Source: Corynebacterium glucuronolyticum DSM 44120
GTDB taxonomy: Bacteria; Actinomycetota; Actinomycetes; Mycobacteriales; Mycobacteriaceae
Assembly (NCBI RefSeq): GCF_030440595.1
Contig: NZ_CP047452.1
Location: forward strand, 434,001-498,000
Direction: 5' to 3'
DNA length: 64,000 nucleotides
The first letter of the stretch is position 1, and each line of letters opens with the position of its first letter. Made by a program: the position numbers and the translations under genes. Under the pieces are notes generated by a model that ran no database searches, was not told the origin of the DNA, and worked only from the letters and a program-made list of their open reading frames with translations. Positions 46,448 to 55,468 of this stretch are shown here, piece after piece.

Positions 46448-46480
46448 AAAAAGAGCGCAACCGAAGTGGCTGCGCTCTTT
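46448..46480 (-). terminator. Intrinsic terminator of the Asp23/AmaP cluster
   Basis: AAAGAGCGCA/TGCGCTCTTT 10-bp stem with an 11-nt loop; read on the minus strand it is followed by a run of T (AAAAA at 46448-46452). It lies 14 nt beyond the amaP stop. The flanking A/T runs may let it work in both directions. Confidence 0.88.
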
Positions 46481-46493
46481 GCCGTGAGGGAGG

Positions 46494-47060
46494 CTAGTCG
46501 GCCTTGCGCTGCACAGGCTCCATGTGGAGGCGGAAGCGGGAGTCGACATCGACGTCGCGAATCGCTTCGCGGAGGTCGAGGTTAGCCTGCTCAATACGGT
46601 CGCGGATCTGAACCGAGTTCACACGCGGGTCGGCAGTGATGGTGAAGTCCATGACCGGGCGGTCGCGGAATTCCTTCACTGAGGCACCGGCGTTTTCCAC
46701 GAAGGGAATGTCCTCAAACGTCTCGGCGATAGCATCAGCGATGCGCCCGAGGGCGAGGCTGATGTTGCCATCCTGGTTAGACGCGGAGGAGGGGACGCGG
46801 TTGATGGTCTTGCGGGTGAAGTTGCTCAGGATCAGCCAGAGGCCGAGGATGAGGGCAACGATGCCGATGAGACCGAGGATCCACGGGTAGGCGGGGGCGT
46901 CGGATAGCGTGCGCCATGCGTCTTGGTCTGCAAATTCGGTGGCGTACTGGGCGTACGGGTTATTGAAGTGCAGGGCGATGAGCAGGGCGCCAACCAAGGC
47001 AAAAAGAAGGAAGCCGAGGAAGGAGACGATGCGGTTGAATGCCGCTAGGGCTTTGTTCAT
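46494..47060 (-). CDS. amaP: Alkaline shock response membrane anchor protein AmaP
   Basis: 188 residues. Two membrane helices (about 10-32 and 59-80) followed by a cytoplasmic Asp23-like domain with DIPFVENAGASVKEFRDRPVMDFTITADPRVNSVQIRD. AmaP anchors Asp23/Gls24 at the membrane in Gram-positive bacteria. Last gene of the six-gene minus-strand cluster; its ATG overlaps the stop of the DUF6286 gene by 4 nt. Confidence 0.87.
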   Translation of the reverse strand: MNKALAAFNRIVSFLGFLLFALVGALLIALHFNNPYAQYATEFADQDAWRTLSDAPAYPWILGLIGIVALILGLWLILSNFTRKTINRVPSSASNQDGNISLALGRIADAIAETFEDIPFVENAGASVKEFRDRPVMDFTITADPRVNSVQIRDRIEQANLDLREAIRDVDVDSRFRLHMEPVQRKAD

Positions 47061-47629
47061 TGCTCAGTTACTCCTTCCGGTTCCTTGACATGCACCGTGA
47101 GCGTGGGTGCGCCTGCGACGTGCGCGAGGTGCGGAGTGAGGTGCTCCGTCACGCGGCGGGTGAGGTCTTCTGCGGTGGTCGTGTCGCCATTGACACTGAC
47201 CGTGATGTGTTTGGGGGTCACCGTCGAATGTGCGTGGAGAACGCCGGGAACCTTCTCCGCCTGAGCGGTGCACAGGCGGGCGATGTCGATGGGGCGCATC
47301 CACAGGGAGGTGGCGGATTCGATCTGTCGGTGGGTGCTCTTGCGTGGCCAGAAGGTGACGCAGAGAAGCACGAGGGCAATGACGCACAGCAGGATGCCCA
47401 CGGGGAACATCCAGGATTGGTAGGTCAGGGTGCCGATCCACGAGTAGACCGGTTCCAGCCAACTGGTGGCGGTGGTGTCTCCGTAGAGAACCCAGAACTC
47501 ACGGCCGATGATGATGGCAAACGCTACAAGGAGGATACCGAGGATGACGGATACCCACTTGGCACCCGGGTCGCGAACTGGTTCGGATCCGAGGTAGGAG
47601 CTAGTGGAAATTGTGTCGACCTCGTTCAT
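47057..47629 (-). CDS. DUF6286-type membrane protein
   Basis: 190 residues. Two membrane helices (about 25-46 and 73-92) then a cytoplasmic domain resembling Asp23 folds (TVTPKHITVSVNGDTTTAEDLTRRV...PTLTVHVKE). DUF6286 proteins regularly accompany Asp23 and AmaP genes in actinobacteria. Overlaps the gene upstream by 29 nt and amaP by 4 nt, so the unit is tightly coupled. Presumed part of an envelope-stress assembly. Confidence 0.82.
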   Translation of the reverse strand: MNEVDTISTSSYLGSEPVRDPGAKWVSVILGILLVAFAIIIGREFWVLYGDTTATSWLEPVYSWIGTLTYQSWMFPVGILLCVIALVLLCVTFWPRKSTHRQIESATSLWMRPIDIARLCTAQAEKVPGVLHAHSTVTPKHITVSVNGDTTTAEDLTRRVTEHLTPHLAHVAGAPTLTVHVKEPEGVTEQ

Positions 47630-48647
47630 TTCGTAGCACCTCCTTTACGCGATTCTTGTTAATGGAAATGGGCTTTAGCTCATGCTGTCGTGCTGCCGGG
47701 CGGTGCGCCGGAATCCCACGGGAGACAATCCGGGGGGAAACGACGCGGATCGGAGCCGGCGTGCGCACGGGCACGGGCTGGATGGGCGGTAGCGCGGCGA
47801 CGCTGCGGACGTGTGTTTCCACCGTGGATGGGTGGATGAGCGGCCGGGATTCCTTCACCCGGGGCGAAATTGCCTGCACAGGGCGGGGCGTCTTCGGGGA
47901 GATGACGCTCGCGTTGCGGGTAACACGCGGGGATGCGGGTGTGACCGGCTGCGGCGTGTGCACCGACATGACCGGTTTGGCGTTCGGTAGAGATGTCGGA
48001 CGGACGAAGCGCGGTTCGGGAGTCTCCGGGGACCAGGCCTCGGGGATCGTGCCCGCGTCGATGGCGCGCAGCTCCGGCTGCCGTCCGCGGTCTATGGGGC
48101 GCAGCTCAGGAATGGTGCCTCGGTCGATGGGGCGCAGCTCCTGTTGTGGCTTGACCGTGGGGGAGACGGGGATGGTCTCCGTGTAGCGAACGGGAATCGT
48201 CGCTGGCTCCAGGCCAAAGTCGAGGAGGTGGTTCATCGAGACGCGCGTCGGCACGTTCACGACGGGCCCGACAGCTACGTTCACGGACACGTTTTCAATG
48301 CCCGTGAATCGACTGATCCAGGTGCGTACCGTGTCGCGCACGGTTTCCGCCACGGCCGTGACGGGCGAAGGCCAGGTCACAGCGATAGTGGAGTCGATGG
48401 AGACGCTACCGTTGGTGTCGTCTGCATCGATGTTGAACCGTGGGTAGGAGCGCCCGGTGATCTTCTCCAGGCCGGAGGAGCGCTGGACAACGCCCGGCAC
48501 GGAGAGAATCGCCTGCTGGACGATGGTGGACAGCGCGCGCTCAGTAAAGTGGTTGAACCCGCGCTTGTCCTCGAAGCCCGCCGTTACGTCCGCTACCTCT
48601 GGGAGGCTTGTCGACGCTTGTGAAGCGGTTTTCTCGGGGGTTGTCAC
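47601..48647 (-). CDS. Asp23-like protein with long Pro/Arg-rich repetitive tail
   Basis: 348 residues. Residues about 25-135 are an Asp23/Gls24-like domain (FTERALSTIVQQAILSVPGV, VTAVAETVRDTVRTWISRFTG, VSVNVAVGPVV). The C-terminal 200 residues are low-complexity: the block PELRPIDRG/AIDAG occurs three times, followed by many SPR, TPRPV and IPx motifs rich in Pro, Arg and Val. No membrane helix. The tail is likely disordered and may bind envelope or nucleic acids; inference only. ATG with the DUF2273-like gene 4 nt upstream. Confidence 0.78.
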   Translation of the reverse strand: MTTPEKTASQASTSLPEVADVTAGFEDKRGFNHFTERALSTIVQQAILSVPGVVQRSSGLEKITGRSYPRFNIDADDTNGSVSIDSTIAVTWPSPVTAVAETVRDTVRTWISRFTGIENVSVNVAVGPVVNVPTRVSMNHLLDFGLEPATIPVRYTETIPVSPTVKPQQELRPIDRGTIPELRPIDRGRQPELRAIDAGTIPEAWSPETPEPRFVRPTSLPNAKPVMSVHTPQPVTPASPRVTRNASVISPKTPRPVQAISPRVKESRPLIHPSTVETHVRSVAALPPIQPVPVRTPAPIRVVSPRIVSRGIPAHRPAARQHELKPISINKNRVKEVLRNERGRHNFH

Positions 48648-48650
48648 AGG

Positions 48651-48842
48651 TTACCCCCTGCCACGGTTGCCGAGTGAATCCACAAAGGTCCGGATATCGA
48701 AATTACCGTCAAGTTGGGCTCCGACGAGGCCACCAATAATGGCGAAAACTGCGGCGAGGAAGAATCCTCCGATCCCGCCGGTGGTGGCAGCGATGGCGAG
48801 CAGTAAGCCGACGAGGAGTCCAATGAATGTTTTGTTAATCAT
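48651..48842 (-). CDS. DUF2273-like small membrane protein
   Basis: 63 residues from ATG 48842 (MINKTFIGLLVGLLLAIAATTG). Two Gly-rich membrane helices (about 5-21 and 23-41) and a short polar tail FDIRTFVDSLGNRGRG. Matches the small DUF2273 membrane proteins found in Asp23 clusters. A longer frame from TTG 48887 would overlap the previous gene and lacks a ribosome site; the ATG is the more likely start but its own site is weak. Confidence 0.7.
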   Translation of the reverse strand: MINKTFIGLLVGLLLAIAATTGGIGGFFLAAVFAIIGGLVGAQLDGNFDIRTFVDSLGNRGRG

Positions 48843-48870
48843 AAATGCATCATTCTTCACAAAGTTGGAA

Positions 48871-49155
48871 TTACTGGGCGTCGCCAAAGATTACGTCTAC
48901 GGGGAGATCAACGTGCCGGGATGCGACACTGCGAACCTTCTCTGCTACTCGGTGAAGATCCTCGCCAGCGGCGTAGTCGCACACGAGGTGCACCTCGAGG
49001 CGAGAATCATTTACGCGGAGTCCCTGCACACGCGTGCCGGGGTAGAGCAACGCAACTTCGCCGAACTGCCCACTGTGCATGTCGCCAACACCGTGTATAG
49101 AGGTAACCTCCGACACGATGGCTTCGGCGACGTCTAGCGGAACAGACTGGGTCAC
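48871..49155 (-). CDS. Short Asp23-like protein
   Basis: 94 residues, cytosolic. Pattern DVAEAIVSEVTSIHGVGDMHSGQFGEVALLYPGTRVQGLRV, then LEVHLVCDYAAGEDLHRVAEKVRSVASRHVDLPVDVIFGDAQ. This matches the second and third strands and helices of Asp23/Gls24. GTG start with AAGGAG upstream. 12 nt after the canonical Asp23 gene. Function inferred from family and cluster. Confidence 0.78.
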   Translation of the reverse strand: MTQSVPLDVAEAIVSEVTSIHGVGDMHSGQFGEVALLYPGTRVQGLRVNDSRLEVHLVCDYAAGEDLHRVAEKVRSVASRHVDLPVDVIFGDAQ

Positions 49156-49167
49156 GTGTCGTGCTCC

Positions 49168-49677
49168 TTAGCGGTAGCTCTTGTGGCCCTCGATGGCGGT
49201 GGTCTCTTCCGGCTCATCCTCCTCGAGCTCGAGGTGGACGTCGTGGACGGTGACGTTGACGGAGTTGACAGTCAGGCCGGTCATGCGCTCAACAGCGTTG
49301 ATGATGTTCTGGCGGATGGCCTCAGCCAGCTCGTGGATTGCAACGCCGTACTCGGCGACGATGGCGACCTCAACGTCGGCGGTGTTCTCGTCGGTGTTGA
49401 CGGAGACACCCTGCTGGACGTTGGTGGAAGCACCAACGGTGTCGCGCAGTGCGCCAACCATGCGGGCTGCCTGGCCACCGAGTGCGTACACGCCGGAGAC
49501 TTCGCGGGCTGCCATGCCGGCGATCTTAGAAATAACGGAATCCTCAATGGCGGTGTAGCCGTGGGAGGTTGCCTTGGCGTTCTCTGCCTCGAAATCGGCG
49601 TTCTGAGTGACGGGCTTGGTTGCGTCCGTGCTCTTGTTGTCCTGGGAAACAGCCTTCGAGGTGTTGTTCTGTGCCAT
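49168..49677 (-). CDS. Asp23/Gls24 family envelope stress response protein
   Basis: 169 residues. Core Asp23 sequence: YTAIEDSVISKIAGMAAREVSGVYALGG, then VEVAIVAEYGVAIHELAEAIRQNIINAVERMTGLTVNSVNVTVHDVHL. The first 60 residues are polar and Asn/Ser/Thr-rich. The ATG at 49677 has AAGGAG 10 nt upstream; a longer frame extends to 49755 but has no better site. First gene of the cluster, so the promoter lies in 49678-49880. Likely abundant scaffold under envelope stress. Confidence 0.88.
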   Translation of the reverse strand: MAQNNTSKAVSQDNKSTDATKPVTQNADFEAENAKATSHGYTAIEDSVISKIAGMAAREVSGVYALGGQAARMVGALRDTVGASTNVQQGVSVNTDENTADVEVAIVAEYGVAIHELAEAIRQNIINAVERMTGLTVNSVNVTVHDVHLELEEDEPEETTAIEGHKSYR

Positions 49678-49881
49678 GGAAGTATTCTCCTTGCATCGAT
49701 TCAAGTTGGTTTGGTTACGGTAGCTGCTGGTCTGTGAATAAATCAGCAACAACATTCAATCTTAATGAAAAATGTGTAACAAGTGGGTAACGATATTTTT
49801 CCTGCCGTGGAGGATGGTGGGCGGGTGAGGGGAGAGGGGAGCCGAAACCAGGGGAGCGTCGGCAAGCAAAAAAAGAAAGGT

Positions 49882-49910
49882 TTGCAATTTTTAAGGGCAT
49901 ATGTTTTAAT
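49882..49910 (+). promoter_or_regulatory. S10 operon promoter
   Basis: TTGCAA (49882-49887), 17 nt, TTTAAT (49905-49910). Start of transcription near 49917 gives a leader of about 270 nt before rpsJ. Confidence 0.6.
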
Positions 49911-49928
49911 GTCCAGGTTGCCAATTGA

Positions 49929-49942
49929 GCGCCTTCGGGCGC
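49929..49942 (+). other. UUCG hairpin in the S10 leader
   Basis: GCGCC-TTCG-GGCGC, a 5-bp stem with a stable tetraloop, near the 5' end of the long S10 leader. In other bacteria the S10 leader is the L4-binding control region. Nothing else is recognised in 49943-50186. Confidence 0.45.
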
Positions 49943-50186
49943 GGACATTGGGAACAGTGATTTTCCGGCAAGGTCTGGAAGCCAGAAACTGGCTCACGTG
50001 CAATTCAACAGTGGTTCGTAGGCGATTATAGAGGCGCCTTCCTATGTGAAGAGTCGCCACCGCATGTCTATCCTCTGTTGCAACCGGCGTGAGTACCACG
50101 GACTGGACAACGTTATAGAGAAACCAACCATCAGCTCCCACCAACCAGGTAATACTGATGTGGGACGAGCGAGGAAGAGGATAAGC

Positions 50187-50492
50187 GTGGCGGGACAAAA
50201 GATCCGCATTAGGCTCAAGGCCTACGACCACGAAGCGATCGACGCGTCAGCGAAGAAGATCGTGGAGACGGTCACCCGTACCGGTGCCCGTATCGTTGGC
50301 CCCGTGCCGTTGCCCACAGAAAAGAACGTCTACTGTGTTATTCGTTCTCCCCACAAGTACAAGGACTCGCGCGAGCACTTCGAAATGCGCACGCACAAGC
50401 GCATGATCGAGATCCTCGACCCGACCCCGAAGACCGTTGACGCGCTTATGCGCATCGATCTTCCGGCCAGCGTCGATGTCAACATTCAGTAA
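50187..50492 (+). CDS. rpsJ: 30S ribosomal protein S10
   Basis: 101 residues. [24 protein letters not shown] and [35 protein letters not shown] are canonical. The open frame extends upstream, but GTG at 50187 (GAGGAAGAGG 6 nt upstream) gives the universal AGQKIRI start. First gene of the S10 operon; also the NusE partner in antitermination. Confidence 0.97.
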   Translation: MAGQKIRIRLKAYDHEAIDASAKKIVETVTRTGARIVGPVPLPTEKNVYCVIRSPHKYKDSREHFEMRTHKRMIEILDPTPKTVDALMRIDLPASVDVNIQ

Positions 50493-50526
50493 CTGCGAGC
50501 GAGTAATTCCTTACGGAGAATGAACA

Positions 50527-51177
50527 ATGAGTGAAAAAGAGATCAAGGGCATTCTGGGCACCAAGCTCGGCATGACCCAGGTCTTTGACGAGGACAACCG
50601 GGTTGTTCCGGTCACCGTCGTCGAGGCTGGGCCGTGCGTGGTCACCCAGATTCGCACCGTTGAAACCGATGGCTACAACGCTATCCAAATCGCATATGGC
50701 GAAATCGACCCCCGCAAGGCTAAGAAGCCGCAGGTGGGTCACGCAAAGAAAGCTGGCGCTACCCCGCGTCGCCACGTGGCAGAGATTCGTATGGACGATG
50801 TGTCCGGTTACGAACTCGGCCAGGACGTCACCGTCGACATCTTCGAGGGCGTTAACCTCGTCGACGTCACCGGCACGACCAAGGGCAAGGGTTACGCCGG
50901 CGCAATGAAGCGCCACGGCTTTGCAGGCCAGGGTGCTGCCCACGGTAACCAGGCTGCTCACCGCCGCGTCGGCGGTATCGGTGCTTGCGCAACCCCCGGT
51001 CGCGTATTCAAGGGCACCCGCATGGCTGGTCGCATGGGTCAAGATCGCGTCACCACTCAGAACCTGAAGGTTCAGAGGATCGACGCCGAGGCCAACCTCA
51101 TCCTGATCAAGGGTGCAATCCCGGGTAACCGTGGTGGCCTCGTCACTGTCAAGACCGCAGTGAAGGGCGGTGCATAA
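50527..51177 (+). CDS. rplC: 50S ribosomal protein L3
   Basis: 216 residues. [17 protein letters not shown] start, then [20 protein letters not shown] and [16 protein letters not shown], the loop reaching the peptidyl-transferase centre. ATG with GGAGAATGA upstream. 34 nt after rpsJ, 2 nt before rplD. Confidence 0.97.
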   Translation: MSEKEIKGILGTKLGMTQVFDEDNRVVPVTVVEAGPCVVTQIRTVETDGYNAIQIAYGEIDPRKAKKPQVGHAKKAGATPRRHVAEIRMDDVSGYELGQDVTVDIFEGVNLVDVTGTTKGKGYAGAMKRHGFAGQGAAHGNQAAHRRVGGIGACATPGRVFKGTRMAGRMGQDRVTTQNLKVQRIDAEANLILIKGAIPGNRGGLVTVKTAVKGGA

Positions 51178-51179
51178 AC

Positions 51180-51860
51180 ATGAGCAACCTAGTACTCGAT
51201 GTCCATACCGCAGACGGTAAGACCGACGGAACCGTCGAGCTTCCCGCCGAGCTGTTTGACCGCACGGTGTCTGTTGCGCTGCTCCACCAGGTTGTGAACG
51301 CACAGCTTGCTGGCGCACGTCAGGGTACCCACTCCACAAAGACTCGTGGTGAAGTTTCCGGCGGCGGCAAGAAGCCGTTCCGTCAGAAGGGAACCGGTCG
51401 CGCTCGCCAGGGCTCGATCCGCGCTCCTCACTTCACCGGCGGCGGTATCGCGCACGGCCCGAAGCCGCGCGACTACTCGCAGCGCACTCCTAAGAAGATG
51501 AAGGCTGCTGCCCTCCTCGGTGCACTTTCTAACCGCGCACGTACCGGTCGCATCCACGCGATCACCGAGGTCGTTGCCGGTCAGAAGCCGTCCACCAAGG
51601 CTGCACGTACCTTCCTGGAGTCCATCACCGACCGCAAGAACGTGCTCGTCGTCGTTGGTCGCGAGGATCAGACCTCCCGTCTGTCCGTCCGCAACCTCCC
51701 CGGCGTTCGCTTCTGCGGCCCCGAGCAGATCACCACGTTCGATGTCCTCAAGGCTGACGACGTGATCTTCTCCGTCGAGTCTCTGCACAAGTTCATCGAA
51801 CTTAAGTCCAAGAGCTCCCTGGTGAAGAAGGCTGCCACGACCAAGGAAGAGGAGAAGTAA
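51180..51860 (+). CDS. rplD: 50S ribosomal protein L4
   Basis: 226 residues. [33 protein letters not shown] is the extended tunnel loop; macrolide-contact residues are in normal form. In several bacteria L4 represses its own operon by binding the S10 leader. Abuts rplW without a gap (stop 51858-51860, ATG 51861). Confidence 0.97.
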   Translation: MSNLVLDVHTADGKTDGTVELPAELFDRTVSVALLHQVVNAQLAGARQGTHSTKTRGEVSGGGKKPFRQKGTGRARQGSIRAPHFTGGGIAHGPKPRDYSQRTPKKMKAAALLGALSNRARTGRIHAITEVVAGQKPSTKAARTFLESITDRKNVLVVVGREDQTSRLSVRNLPGVRFCGPEQITTFDVLKADDVIFSVESLHKFIELKSKSSLVKKAATTKEEEK

Positions 51861-52163
51861 ATGGCTACCATTGCAGATCCCCGCGACATCATCATCGCGC
51901 CTGTGGTTTCCGAGAAGTCCTACGGTCTCACGGAGCAGGGTCAGTACACCTTCTTCGTGGCTAAGGACTCCACCAAGCCGCAAATCCGGCACGCCATCGA
52001 GGAGATCTTTGACGTGAAGGTTACCTCCGTTAACACCCAGAACCGTGAGGGCAAGCGCAAGCGCACTCGCACCGGCGGTTTCGGGCGTCGGAAGGCTACC
52101 AAGCGCGCCATTGTCACCCTCCGCGAGGGCGATTCCATCGACATCTTCGGCGGTTCCGTCTAG
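51861..52163 (+). CDS. rplW: 50S ribosomal protein L23
   Basis: 100 residues. [16 protein letters not shown], then the Arg/Lys-rich loop [23 protein letters not shown]. Located at the exit tunnel, docking site for trigger factor and SRP. Coupled to rplD. Confidence 0.96.
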   Translation: MATIADPRDIIIAPVVSEKSYGLTEQGQYTFFVAKDSTKPQIRHAIEEIFDVKVTSVNTQNREGKRKRTRTGGFGRRKATKRAIVTLREGDSIDIFGGSV

Positions 52164-52205
52164 GCCCCTGCGGTTTAGACCGGAAAAGATAAGGACGTAT
52201 TAACT

Positions 52206-53048
52206 ATGGCTATTCGTAAATATAAGCCGACAACCCCGGGCCGCCGCCAGTCTTCTGTGTCTGAGTTCGAGGAGATCACTCGCTCGACTCCAGAGAAGTC
52301 TCTGCTGCGTCCCCTGCCCAAGAAGGGCGGCCGTAACTCTCACGGCCACATCACCACCCGCCACAAGGGTGGCGGACACAAGAGGCGCTACCGCGTCATC
52401 GACTTCCGCCGCAACGACAAGGACGGCGTGCCGGCAAAGGTCGCTCACATTGAGTACGACCCGAACCGCACCGCTAACATTGCGCTGCTGCACTACGTCG
52501 ACGGCGAGAAGCGCTACATCATCGCACCGCGTGGCCTGAAGCAGGGCACCATCGTTGAGTCCGGCGCAACTGCTGACATCAAGGTGGGTAACAACCTTCC
52601 GCTTCGTAACATCCCCGCTGGTACGACGATCCACTGCGTGGAGCTCAAGCCCGGTGGCGGTGCCAAGATGGCCCGCTCTGCTGGTACCTCCATTCAGCTG
52701 CTCGGTAAGGAAGGCAAGTACGCCATTCTGCGTATGCCGTCTTCCGAAATCCGTCGCGTAGACATCCGCTGCCGCGCCACCGTTGGCGAGGTTGGCAATG
52801 CGGACCAGATCAACATCCGCTGGGGCAAGGCCGGCCGTATGCGCTGGAAGGGCGTTCGCCCGACTGTCCGTGGTGTTGTGATGAACCCGGTTGACCACCC
52901 GCACGGTGGTGGTGAAGGTAAGACTTCCGGTGGTCGCCACCCTGTGTCCCCATGGGGCCAGAAGGAAGTTCGTACCCGCAAGCCGAACCGCCCGAGCGAT
53001 CGCATGATTATGCGTCGTCGCCGCAGCAACAAGAGCAAGAAGCGCTAA
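52206..53048 (+). CDS. rplB: 50S ribosomal protein L2
   Basis: 280 residues. [12 protein letters not shown] start, [17 protein letters not shown], and the C-terminal [21 protein letters not shown] with the conserved His required for peptidyl transfer. ATG with AAAGATAAGGA upstream, 42 nt after rplW. Confidence 0.97.
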   Translation: MAIRKYKPTTPGRRQSSVSEFEEITRSTPEKSLLRPLPKKGGRNSHGHITTRHKGGGHKRRYRVIDFRRNDKDGVPAKVAHIEYDPNRTANIALLHYVDGEKRYIIAPRGLKQGTIVESGATADIKVGNNLPLRNIPAGTTIHCVELKPGGGAKMARSAGTSIQLLGKEGKYAILRMPSSEIRRVDIRCRATVGEVGNADQINIRWGKAGRMRWKGVRPTVRGVVMNPVDHPHGGGEGKTSGGRHPVSPWGQKEVRTRKPNRPSDRMIMRRRRSNKSKKR

Positions 53049-53064
53049 GAGGAGGTAACTTAGA

Positions 53065-53340
53065 ATGCCACGCAGCCTAAAGAAAGGCCCGTTTGTAGAC
53101 GAGCACCTCCTCAACAAGGTAGATGCTCAAAATGAGAAGGGGACCAAGCAGGTCATCAAGACCTGGTCCCGTCGCTCCACGATCCTTCCGGATTTCATTG
53201 GTCACACTTTCGCCGTCCACGACGGTCGCAAGCACGTGCCGGTGTTCGTCGACGAGTCCATGGTTGGACACAAGCTCGGCGAATTCGCACCGACCAAGAC
53301 ATTCAAGGGTCACGTTAAAGACGATAAGAAAGGGCGGTAA
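53065..53340 (+). CDS. rpsS: 30S ribosomal protein S19
   Basis: 91 residues. [15 protein letters not shown] and [29 protein letters not shown] are conserved. ATG preceded by GAGGAGG. Head of the 30S subunit. Confidence 0.97.
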   Translation: MPRSLKKGPFVDEHLLNKVDAQNEKGTKQVIKTWSRRSTILPDFIGHTFAVHDGRKHVPVFVDESMVGHKLGEFAPTKTFKGHVKDDKKGR

Positions 53341-53344
53341 GTAA

Positions 53345-53707
53345 ATGACTGATCAGATTACGTCCGCTCGTGCTACCGCGCGCTTCGTCCGCGTCTCCCC
53401 GATGAAGGCTCGCCGCGTTATCAACCTGGTTCGCGGCAAGTCCGTCTCCGAGGCGCTGTCCATTCTGAAGTACGCTCCGCAGGGTGCTGCTGAGCCACTC
53501 GCCAAGGTTGTTGCCTCTGCAGCAGCTAACGCCGAGAACAACTTCGGCCTGGATCGTAGCTCGCTGGTCATCTCCGAGGCATACGCCAACGAGGGTCCGA
53601 CCATGCGCCGGTTCCGTCCGCGCGCACAGGGTCGTGCATTCCACATCCGCAAGCGCACGAGCCACATCACCGTGGTTGTCGAGGAGAAGAAGGAAGGGGC
53701 CAAGTAA
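53345..53707 (+). CDS. rplV: 50S ribosomal protein L22
   Basis: 120 residues. [23 protein letters not shown] and the tunnel hairpin [26 protein letters not shown]. The stop overlaps the ATG of rpsC as TAATG. Confidence 0.97.
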   Translation: MTDQITSARATARFVRVSPMKARRVINLVRGKSVSEALSILKYAPQGAAEPLAKVVASAAANAENNFGLDRSSLVISEAYANEGPTMRRFRPRAQGRAFHIRKRTSHITVVVEEKKEGAK

Positions 53708-54459
53708 TGGGCCAGAAAATCCATCCTCATGGCCTCCGTCTGGGCATCACCTCAGATTGGAAGACCCACTGGTACGCAGATAAGAAGACGTACTCGGAGT
53801 ACGTTGCTGAGGACATCAAGATTCGCGAATTCCTGGACAAGGGCCTTGATCGCGCCGGCATCGCCGACGTCGTCATCGAGCGCACCCGCGACCGTGTTCG
53901 CGTCGACATCCACACCGCCCGCCCGGGCATTGTGATTGGACGTCGCGGTTCTGAGGCTGACCGCATCCGCGGCGAGCTCGAGAAGCTCACCGGCAAGCAG
54001 GTCGCCCTGAACATCATCGAGGTCAAGAACATCGATGCCAACGCTCAGCTGGTGGCTCAGTCCATCGCCGAGCAGCTTTCCAACCGTGTCGCTTTCCGTC
54101 GTGCTATGCGCAAGGCTATCCAGTCTGCTATGCGTCAGCCGCAGGTCAAGGGCATCAAGGTTGTGTGTGCTGGTCGTCTCGGTGGTGCCGAGATGTCCCG
54201 CGTCGAGCGCTACCACGAGGGTCGCGTTCCGCTGCACACCCTGCGTGCCGAGATCGACTACGGAACCTTTGAGGCTCACACCACGTTCGGCCGTATTGGC
54301 GTCAAGGTGTGGATCTACAAGGGCGATGTCGTCGGTGGCCGTCGCGAGAGCGAATTGAATGCACCTGAGAATCGTCGCGGCCGCGGTAACCGCGGTGGCC
54401 GTCCGCGTCGCGGTGGCCAGCGTCGCCAGCGTGCAGAGCAGAAGAAGCAGGAGGCTTAA
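53707..54459 (+). CDS. rpsC: 30S ribosomal protein S3
   Basis: 250 residues. N-terminal [21 protein letters not shown] domain with [13 protein letters not shown], and a basic tail [20 protein letters not shown] typical of actinobacteria. Part of the mRNA entry helicase site. Coupled to rplV. Confidence 0.97.
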   Translation: MGQKIHPHGLRLGITSDWKTHWYADKKTYSEYVAEDIKIREFLDKGLDRAGIADVVIERTRDRVRVDIHTARPGIVIGRRGSEADRIRGELEKLTGKQVALNIIEVKNIDANAQLVAQSIAEQLSNRVAFRRAMRKAIQSAMRQPQVKGIKVVCAGRLGGAEMSRVERYHEGRVPLHTLRAEIDYGTFEAHTTFGRIGVKVWIYKGDVVGGRRESELNAPENRRGRGNRGGRPRRGGQRRQRAEQKKQEA

Positions 54460-54465
54460 ACACCA

Positions 54466-54882
54466 ATGCTTATTCCAAAGCGCGTTAAGTACCGCCGTCA
54501 GCACCGCCCCGGTCGCCGTGGCGTTGCCAAGGGTGGCACTCGCATTACCTTTGGTGATTACGCCATCCAGGCTCTGGAGCCGGCTTACATCACCAACCGT
54601 CAGATCGAAGCTGCACGTATTGCCATCAACCGCCACGTCAAGCGTGGCGGCAAGGTATGGATCAACATCTTCCCGGATCGCCCCCTGACCCAGAAGCCGC
54701 TCGGCGTTCGTATGGGTTCCGGTAAAGGCCCCGTGGAGAAGTGGATTGCTAACGTCAAGCCCGGCCGCATTCTCTTCGAGATGAGCTACCCGGACGATGC
54801 CGTTGCAATTGAGGCTCTGCGCCGCGCCGGCCAGAAGCTTCCGTGTAAGTTCCGTATCATCAGCAAGGAGGATCAGTTCTAA
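54466..54882 (+). CDS. rplP: 50S ribosomal protein L16
   Basis: 138 residues. [18 protein letters not shown] start, [25 protein letters not shown] conserved. Close to the A-site tRNA elbow. Stop overlaps the rpmC ATG (TAATG). Confidence 0.97.
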   Translation: MLIPKRVKYRRQHRPGRRGVAKGGTRITFGDYAIQALEPAYITNRQIEAARIAINRHVKRGGKVWINIFPDRPLTQKPLGVRMGSGKGPVEKWIANVKPGRILFEMSYPDDAVAIEALRRAGQKLPCKFRIISKEDQF

Positions 54883-55112
54883 TGGCAGCTGGTATCCCCG
54901 CCTCCGAGCTTCGTACACTAGACAACTCCCAGCTGGTTGAGCGTCTCAAGGAGTCGAAGGAAGAGCTCTTCAACCTTCGTTTCCAGCACGCCACCGGTCA
55001 GCTGACCAACAACCGCCGCCTGGGTGTTGTGAAGAAGGACATTGCCCGCATCTACACGGTCATTCGTGAGCGCGAGCTGGGCCTGTCCAACGTTCCGGAA
55101 GCTGAGGCATAA
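54882..55112 (+). CDS. rpmC: 50S ribosomal protein L29
   Basis: 76 residues. Two-helix protein: [24 protein letters not shown], then [23 protein letters not shown]. At the exit tunnel near L23. ATG within the rplP stop. Confidence 0.96.
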   Translation: MAAGIPASELRTLDNSQLVERLKESKEELFNLRFQHATGQLTNNRRLGVVKKDIARIYTVIRERELGLSNVPEAEA

Positions 55113-55114
55113 TC

Positions 55115-55387
55115 ATGACTGAAAATTCTGAGAAGAAGAAGGGTGCTCGCCGCGTCCGCGAAGGCTACGTTGTCTCTGACAAGATGCAGAAGACCATCGT
55201 TGTCGAGCTCGAGGACCGCAAGCAGCACGCCCTCTACGGCAAGACGATGCGCTTTAACAGCAAGGTTAAGGCACACGACGAGGACGAGATCGCCGGTATC
55301 GGCGACCGCGTCCGCATCGAGGAGACTCGTCCGCTTTCCAAGGACAAGCACTTCCGTCTTGTTGAGATCATCGAGAAGGCTAAGTAA
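55115..55387 (+). CDS. rpsQ: 30S ribosomal protein S17
   Basis: 90 residues. [34 protein letters not shown] and [24 protein letters not shown] show the OB fold. Starts 2 nt after rpmC. A terminator follows, so the S10 transcript ends here; rplN, the usual next gene, is 8 kb away. Confidence 0.97.
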   Translation: MTENSEKKKGARRVREGYVVSDKMQKTIVVELEDRKQHALYGKTMRFNSKVKAHDEDEIAGIGDRVRIEETRPLSKDKHFRLVEIIEKAK

Positions 55388-55411
55388 CCCCTAGCTTTTC
55401 GACGACTCCCG

Positions 55412-55440
55412 CCCGGCCCCCTCGTGGGGCCGGGTTTTTT
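55412..55440 (+). terminator. Intrinsic terminator of the S10 operon
   Basis: CCCGGCCCC/GGGGCCGGG 9-bp stem, 5-nt loop, TTTTTT at 55435-55440. Confidence 0.95.
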
Positions 55441-55468
55441 CATGCCTGCCTTCCCATCCGTCCCGAAT

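Noticed and set aside
45375..46594. Overlapping frames encoding repeats such as GPHSEPCWPQRGPNG across 45824-46400
   Set aside because: They are translations of the 145-bp DNA repeat; no ribosome site and all frames are equally open, so the repeat is not coding.
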